From NCBI GenBank assembly GCA_025361465.1, contig JANYAG010000224.1, positions 1 through 9,265 on the forward strand: a stretch of 9,265 nucleotides of DNA. Direction: 5' to 3'. Under the pieces are notes generated by a model. The model had not been told where the DNA came from. It ran no database searches and saw only the letters and a program-made list of their open reading frames with translations. Position numbers and translations under genes: made by a program. Below, piece after piece: positions 5,857-9,265 of the stretch (positions are counted from its first letter, which is position 1; each line of letters begins with the position of its first letter). The stretch comes from Gemmatimonadota bacterium. GTDB taxonomy: Bacteria > Gemmatimonadota > Gemmatimonadetes > Gemmatimonadales > GWC2-71-9.

Positions 5857-6555
5857 GTGCCTTCCCTGACGCAGCTGCTCCGCGACATGCCAATCTTCGC
5901 CGAACTGGACGAAACCGTCCTGGACCGGCTGTCGCAGCGCTGCGTCCCCCGGGCGGTCGGCGCGGGGTTCACGCTGTTCCGCGCGGGGGAGCGTTGTACC
6001 GGACTGTACATCGTCCTGGAGGGACGGGTCCGGATCTATCGCACCTCGCCGGACGGCAAGCAGCAGACCCTGGCCGTGGAGGGACCGGGCCGGCCCGTGG
6101 CCGAACTGCCGCTCTTCGATGGCGGGCCATACCCAGCCGCCGCCGTGACTACCGTGCCGAGCCGGCTGGCCTTCCTTCCCCGGACCGAGTTCGAGCATGC
6201 CTTCCGGACCGATCCTGACGTCGCCTCGGCGGTGGTCCGCTCCCTGGGCGCCCGGCTCCGCCACCTGGTACAGCTGGTCGAGACCGTGGCGTTTCGAGAT
6301 GTCGCCGCGCGGCTGGCGATGCTCCTGGCCGACTACGCCGATCATCATGGAAGGCAGGAGGGAAAAGACACCGTTCTTGAACTGAGACGCACACAGGAAG
6401 AGCTCGCGACTGAAATCGGAACGGCGCGGGAATCCGTCTCGCGTGCCTTCAAGCAACTGCAGAGTCGCGGGCTGATCCGGGAACGGAAGGGAACCCACTA
6501 CCGCCTTGCCTCGACCGATGCACTTCGGGCCTGGGCCCGGGGCGACGACGCGTGA
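5857..6555 (+). CDS. Crp/Fnr-family transcriptional regulator
   Basis: This encodes about 232 residues from the GTG at 5857. TTG codons at 5821 and 5845 are in frame, but the first lies inside the operator. An N-terminal cyclic-nucleotide-binding beta-roll (F-R-A-G-E-R-C-T-G-L-Y-I-V-L-E-G-R-V) is followed by a long dimerisation helix (around VASAVVRSLGARLRHLVQLV) and a C-terminal winged helix-turn-helix. The recognition helix reads R-E-S-V-S-R, equivalent to the R-E-T-V-G-R of CRP, which fits the GTGA half-sites found nearby. Only two cysteines are present, in Q-R-C-V and E-R-C-T, so the N-terminal four-cysteine iron-sulfur cluster of FNR is absent. The signal is unknown; a DNR-like haem/NO sensor or another ligand is possible. 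It probably controls the divergent pair, nosZ and perhaps itself. Confidence 0.92.
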   Translation: MPSLTQLLRDMPIFAELDETVLDRLSQRCVPRAVGAGFTLFRAGERCTGLYIVLEGRVRIYRTSPDGKQQTLAVEGPGRPVAELPLFDGGPYPAAAVTTVPSRLAFLPRTEFEHAFRTDPDVASAVVRSLGARLRHLVQLVETVAFRDVAARLAMLLADYADHHGRQEGKDTVLELRRTQEELATEIGTARESVSRAFKQLQSRGLIRERKGTHYRLASTDALRAWARGDDA

Positions 6556-6601
6556 GACTTCCGTCACAGCCAACGCGAGCGCCAGAGTGAAAGATTCGGG
6601 C

Positions 6602-7144
6602 GTGACCACCGATGCCCCGGATGATTCCGCCCTCCCCGATTTCGATCCCGACGTGATCGTCGAACTCGACCTGCGTGAGGAACTGCGCGCGGGCATTCCA
6701 CCCTTGGCGCGCCTCACCGCGGAGGCAGACCGCCTCGGCCCCGGCGGGGTGCTGCATCTGCGCACCCCGTTCCAGCCCCGGCCGCTGTTCGCCCTCCTCG
6801 GCCAGCGTGGCTTCCTCCATCACTCGCAGCCATTCGCCGAGGATGACTGGTCAAGCTGGTTCTGGCGCGCCGATACACCACCGGAGCGACGAGCGGCGCA
6901 GGATGCACCAGTTCCCAGTCACCAGTCACCCGACGACGCACTCGACTTGCGCCTGCTGCCTCCGCCTGAGCCGCTGTTGATCATCCTCGAGCGCATCGGC
7001 CAGCATCCCGAGCCGTTCGACGTGCTGCTGCCGTTCAACCCCGACGTGCTGTGCGACTTCCTCGCAGCACAGGGCTGGACCGCGACGCTGATGGAGGCGG
7101 GGACGGATGGAGTGAGGCTGAGGATCGAGCAGGAGAATCGATAA
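6602..7144 (+). CDS. Tandem DUF2249 domain protein
   Basis: This encodes about 180 residues with two copies of the DUF2249 fold. The first (about residues 18-89) begins V-E-L-D-L-R-E-E-L, has L-G-P-G-G-V-L-H-L and P-R-P-L-F-A-L-L, and ends W-S-S-W-F-W. The second (about 113-178) begins L-D-L-R-L-L-P-P-P-E-P and contains F-D-V-L-L-P-F-N-P-D. A Pro/Ser-rich linker joins them. DUF2249 proteins are often encoded near nitrogen-oxide metabolism genes, but their biochemical role is not established. The GTG at 6602 is chosen because it follows the regulator stop (6555) by 46 nt; a GTG at 6587 is also possible and neither has a strong ribosome site. It is probably co-transcribed with the regulator. 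Confidence 0.78.
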   Translation: MTTDAPDDSALPDFDPDVIVELDLREELRAGIPPLARLTAEADRLGPGGVLHLRTPFQPRPLFALLGQRGFLHHSQPFAEDDWSSWFWRADTPPERRAAQDAPVPSHQSPDDALDLRLLPPPEPLLIILERIGQHPEPFDVLLPFNPDVLCDFLAAQGWTATLMEAGTDGVRLRIEQENR

Positions 7145-7163
7145 GCGGGGGAGGACGAGCCAG

Positions 7164-7234
<71 letters not shown>

Positions 7235-7257
7235 GAGCCCCGGAGAAAGTAATGGCC

Positions 7258-7286
7258 CCGGACGGTACGGCGAAGAGCCGGTCCGG
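7258..7286 (-). terminator. Possible intrinsic terminator after the Rieske operon
   Basis: The stem CCGGAC/GTCCGG (7258-7263 and 7281-7286) encloses a second hairpin CGGC-GAAGA-GCCG (7268-7280). On the minus strand it is followed, after GGCC, by the T-rich stretch ATTACTTTCT (about 7244-7253). The T run is interrupted and set back, so this is only a candidate. It would separate the Rieske operon from the tRNA gene. Confidence 0.4.
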
Positions 7287-7289
7287 CCT

Positions 7290-7772
7290 TCAGCTGACCG
7301 CGAGCGTCCCCGCGACCGCATCGTACTGGACCGTGTAGCGGCCCAGGCTGCTGGTGGGCTGACCGCCGGTCCAGGTGCCATTGCTGGAGAACAGCGCCCC
7401 GTGCACCGGGCACATGAACGACGTGCCGAGCGATTGGACGGTGCCGCCGCGATGGGGGCAGACCAGCGATAGCGCCACGAAGGTGGCTGCCCCGGTCCGT
7501 GCGACCGCCCACGGCACCCCGCTCGAGTTCCCGTTGTCGATGACGGCGATTCCACCCACGTTCGCAAGCGCGGGATAATTCGCGAGGTGGAGCGTCACCG
7601 GGGTGAGCGAAGCCACGGTCGGGCCGGCGGTAGCACACCCAGCGAGGAAGCCGGCGGCCGCCGCAAGCAGCGTGCGCTCGAGGAACTCGCGCCGGTCAAG
7701 CCCATGACACCCACGACAGGCCGCGCCGGCGGGATCGGTCGCCGGCTGGCCGAGTATCACGTGGTCAGTCAT
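7290..7772 (-). CDS. Rieske [2Fe-2S] protein, Tat-type predicted lipoprotein
   Basis: This is a 160-residue protein with the Rieske cluster signature C-P-H-R-G (Cys105, His107) and C-P-V-H-G-A-L-F (Cys121, His124). The N-terminus has a twin-arginine motif (D-R-R-E-F-L, Arg27-Arg28), a hydrophobic stretch and a lipobox L-A-G-C (Cys46). It is therefore probably exported folded by Tat and lipid-anchored outside the membrane. Before the Tat motif is C-R-G-C-H (19-23), which formally matches a haem c site but lies in the cytoplasmic n-region. The ATG at 7772 overlaps the stop of the upstream Rieske gene as ATGA. The likely role is one-electron transfer between quinol-side membrane partners and a periplasmic acceptor, perhaps NosZ. 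No canonical cytochrome b gene accompanies it here. Its distance from nosZ leaves the partner uncertain. Confidence 0.9.
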   Translation of the reverse strand: MTDHVILGQPATDPAGAACRGCHGLDRREFLERTLLAAAAGFLAGCATAGPTVASLTPVTLHLANYPALANVGGIAVIDNGNSSGVPWAVARTGAATFVALSLVCPHRGGTVQSLGTSFMCPVHGALFSSNGTWTGGQPTSSLGRYTVQYDAVAGTLAVS

Positions 7773-8296
7773 AGCGCGACCACGGCGCTGGCCCAGCCCG
7801 CGTGATCCTGGTCGTCCTGGTGCATCACCCCGATGTCGACCACCACGTCATTGCCGGTGCGCTTGATCGAGAAGCGATCCATCCCCCGCGTCGCCCGCCC
7901 GGAAATGAAGGCGCCATCAGGGCGGTACTTGGAATGGTGTCGAGGGCACTGGAACTCGGCGTCGCTGCTGTTCCAGCGCAGTGCCGTGTTCTGGTGGGGA
8001 CAGGAGAGGTTGAAGGCGTAGACGTGATCCGCCCAACGGACCAGGATGACTTGTTCTTCCTTGTCGATCTGCACCCCATCGGCCTTGGGAATCGGATAGG
8101 TGGGATTCCGGCCGACCCGTCGCGAAGCGTGCACCGCCGTGGGAGTGACCGCGGCCGCGATGCCCGGCGGAATCCCGATCATCACCAGCGCACCGATCGT
8201 CGCCCCGGCCACCTGCTTGAGGAAGAGCCGGCGATGCGGGGTCAGCGCGCAGTCATCGCAGGTCGCGTCGGCCGCGTCGTCGAACTCACTCGGCAT
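7769..8296 (-). CDS. Rieske [2Fe-2S] protein, Tat-anchored, QcrA-like
   Basis: This encodes about 175 residues. The N-terminal signal-anchor has a near-consensus Tat motif H-R-R-L-F-L-K (Arg22-Arg23) and a hydrophobic helix at about 29-49. The Rieske signature follows: C-P-H-Q-N (Cys99, His101) and C-P-R-H-H-S-K-Y (Cys117, His120), then a C-terminal tail. The protein resembles membrane-anchored Rieske subunits of quinol-cytochrome c reductases. I chose ATG 8296 because GGAG lies 7 nt upstream. An ATG at 8329 overlaps the preceding stop as ATGA and would add 11 residues; both are credible. A C-D-D-C pair (13-16) sits just before the Tat motif, as in the next gene. It forms an operon with the second Rieske gene and two upstream membrane proteins. 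Confidence 0.9.
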   Translation of the reverse strand: MPSEFDDAADATCDDCALTPHRRLFLKQVAGATIGALVMIGIPPGIAAAVTPTAVHASRRVGRNPTYPIPKADGVQIDKEEQVILVRWADHVYAFNLSCPHQNTALRWNSSDAEFQCPRHHSKYRPDGAFISGRATRGMDRFSIKRTGNDVVVDIGVMHQDDQDHAGWASAVVAL

Positions 8297-8325
8297 CGGG
8301 GTGCTCCAGGAGAAGTAGGTCGCGG

Positions 8326-8859
8326 TCATGCGGCGTTCGTGAGGAGGACACCGGTCACCACTGCCGCGGTCCAGAGTGCCGCGCTGGCCCATGCGGTCGC
8401 ACGAAGCTGGCGCCAGACTGTTGCCTGCCGCTGTACCGCCACCTCATCGGCTGGTGCCGGCTGGCCGATTCGCTCGAGCGATCGCTCCGCCCGAAGCAAC
8501 ATCAGGCCGTTGACCAGCAGCAAGGCCACCACGCCAAGCTTCGCGATGAACACCGGTGACTTGGAGAACGTCTCGATATCCGCGGCCGCCATCGCCGCAC
8601 CACTGAGGAACAACACGATCAGCGCCACGACTACCGGGGTGTGAAGGGCGTGCAGCTCGCCGAGCATGCGCCGCCGCTCGCCGACATCTCCCGACCGTGC
8701 GCGCAGGGTCGTCCGGTCAGCGGCCACCGCGTATCCGCCGCCAAACAGCATCGCGACCAGGTGCACCGTGGTCACCGCCGCCGACACGGCCTTGGAATCA
8801 CCATAGAGGTGTTGCCACGGTGCGAAGGCATGCACCAGCGATGGGACGAGGGCGCTCAT
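8326..8859 (-). CDS. Four-helix membrane protein of unknown function
   Basis: I do not recognise the family. The protein has about 177 residues, with helices at about 29-48, 74-94, 104-123 and 154-173. Histidines sit at or near membrane ends: His33 (T-V-H-L-V-A-M), His70 and His73 (E-L-H-A-L-H-T-P-V-V). A helix reading A-K-L-G-V-V-A-L-L-L-V-N-G-L-M is followed by a charged, Ala/Gln-rich loop. This layout could bind haem b, as in small cytochrome b-like proteins, but no diagnostic motif proves it. The start is ATG 8859, 2 nt after the upstream stop, with a GGAA-type ribosome site about 9 nt before it. The gene lies between another multi-helix protein and two Rieske proteins, which suggests a membrane partner for quinol oxidation or electron transfer. 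Confidence 0.75.
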   Translation of the reverse strand: MSALVPSLVHAFAPWQHLYGDSKAVSAAVTTVHLVAMLFGGGYAVAADRTTLRARSGDVGERRRMLGELHALHTPVVVALIVLFLSGAAMAAADIETFSKSPVFIAKLGVVALLLVNGLMLLRAERSLERIGQPAPADEVAVQRQATVWRQLRATAWASAALWTAAVVTGVLLTNAA

Positions 8860-8861
8860 GG

Positions 8862-9265
8862 TCAGTTCTTCCAGAGCCACATCATGAGCGTCGACACCGT
8901 GGCGATCCCCATCGAGGTGATCGCGGCGTTGCGGTGGGTGTTGATGCCGGTGCCGGTGCGTCGCTCGTCGCTGGCTGTCGATGCCGTGTACATGAATCCG
9001 GCATCGGCCGTGAGCATCAGCAGCGAATGAATGATCCGCTTGGTCCGGCCGGCGGGTTCATGGCGCGATTCGTACAGATTCCACACCCCGGTCACTGTGT
9101 TCACGGCGAACAGCCCGCCGAGCACGCTGGCGAGCGCCTGGTGCGTCGAGCGCAATGACGAATGCCGGTCGTAGGTGCCGCTGCTCTGCTGATTGAGCAG
9201 CTTCTGCCCCACGGCCCATGTCGCCGCGAAGAGCGGCAGCTCGGCATAGGACGCCCAGCGATGAA
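8862..9265 (-). CDS. Multi-helix membrane protein of unknown function, 5' end missing
   Basis: The frame is open to the right edge, so the start lies outside the window; a GTG at 9212 would split a hydrophobic helix and is unlikely to be the start. About 134 residues are visible, with four hydrophobic stretches: Y-A-E-L-P-L-F-A-A-T-W-A-V, L-G-G-L-F-A-V-N-T-V-T-G-V-W, S-L-L-M-L-T-A-D-A-G-F-M-Y and M-G-I-A-T-V-S-T-L-M-M-W. Histidines occur at helix borders in S-T-H-Q-A-L-A, I-I-H-S-L-L-M and N-T-H-R-N-A-A. I do not recognise the family. It is the first visible gene of the Rieske operon, 2 nt before the next gene. A haem b-binding membrane subunit is possible but unproven. Confidence 0.7.
   Translation of the reverse strand, partial: HRWASYAELPLFAATWAVGQKLLNQQSSGTYDRHSSLRSTHQALASVLGGLFAVNTVTGVWNLYESRHEPAGRTKRIIHSLLMLTADAGFMYTASTASDERRTGTGINTHRNAAITSMGIATVSTLMMWLWKN

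Noticed and set aside
6552..6574. Possible third operator GTGAG...GTCAC before the DUF2249 gene
   Set aside because: The half-sites are imperfect and spaced 6 nt instead of 4, and the GGCGTCC flank is missing.
7704..7718. C-R-G-C-H in the first Rieske protein as a cytochrome c haem site
   Set aside because: It lies ahead of the twin-arginine motif, in the part expected to stay cytoplasmic, where c-type haem attachment does not occur.
7802..8644. 280-codon plus-strand frame opposite the Rieske and membrane-protein genes
   Set aside because: It is antisense to genes with clear Rieske signatures and Tat signals; composition is typical of an antisense shadow.

Overview
The window is a high-GC bacterial region organised around a clade II (atypical) nitrous oxide reductase system. 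The NosZ is a Sec-type predicted lipoprotein with an Asp-containing CuA loop. It is followed by a NosB-like membrane protein and nosL-nosD-nosF. Neighbours include Rieske proteins, a Crp/Fnr regulator and a tandem DUF2249 protein. Together these suggest a Gemmatimonadota-like or related non-proteobacterial denitrifier. The taxonomic call is an inference from gene content and base composition; no marker gene in the window proves it.

Layout, left to right. Positions 1-4405 (minus strand) hold the compact nos operon, transcribed nosZ > NosB-like > nosL > nosD > nosF, with nosF cut by the window edge. Junctions are 4-nt overlaps or 1-2 nt gaps. Positions 4406-4852 are non-coding. They hold the nosZ promoter with a CRP-like operator and two adjacent hairpin elements that share a nearly identical 58-nt core but have differing, still paired stems. 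Positions 4853-5758 (minus) encode two short paralogous four-helix membrane proteins that resemble one helix bundle of haem-copper oxidase subunit I. A divergent promoter region (5759-5856) with a second copy of the same operator separates them from a plus-strand Crp/Fnr regulator (5857-6555) and a two-domain DUF2249 protein (6602-7144). A tRNA-Cys (7164-7234, minus) lies convergent to these. Positions 7290-9265 (minus) are a second operon: a truncated multi-helix protein, a four-helix membrane protein, and two Tat-type Rieske proteins.

How it may work together: the regulator probably recognises GTGA-N6-TCAC sites and activates both nosZ and the small membrane-protein pair from class II-like promoters. 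NosZ reduces N2O in the periplasm. NosL, NosD and NosF(Y) supply and mature its copper (and sulfur) centre. The Rieske/membrane-protein operon is a candidate route for electrons from quinol to NosZ. The electron-route idea is inferred from context only.

The least explained object is the pair of hairpin elements at 4596-4699 and 4741-4837. Core conservation combined with compensatory stem changes looks like selection on a folded RNA or DNA structure, and I cannot assign it to a known family.
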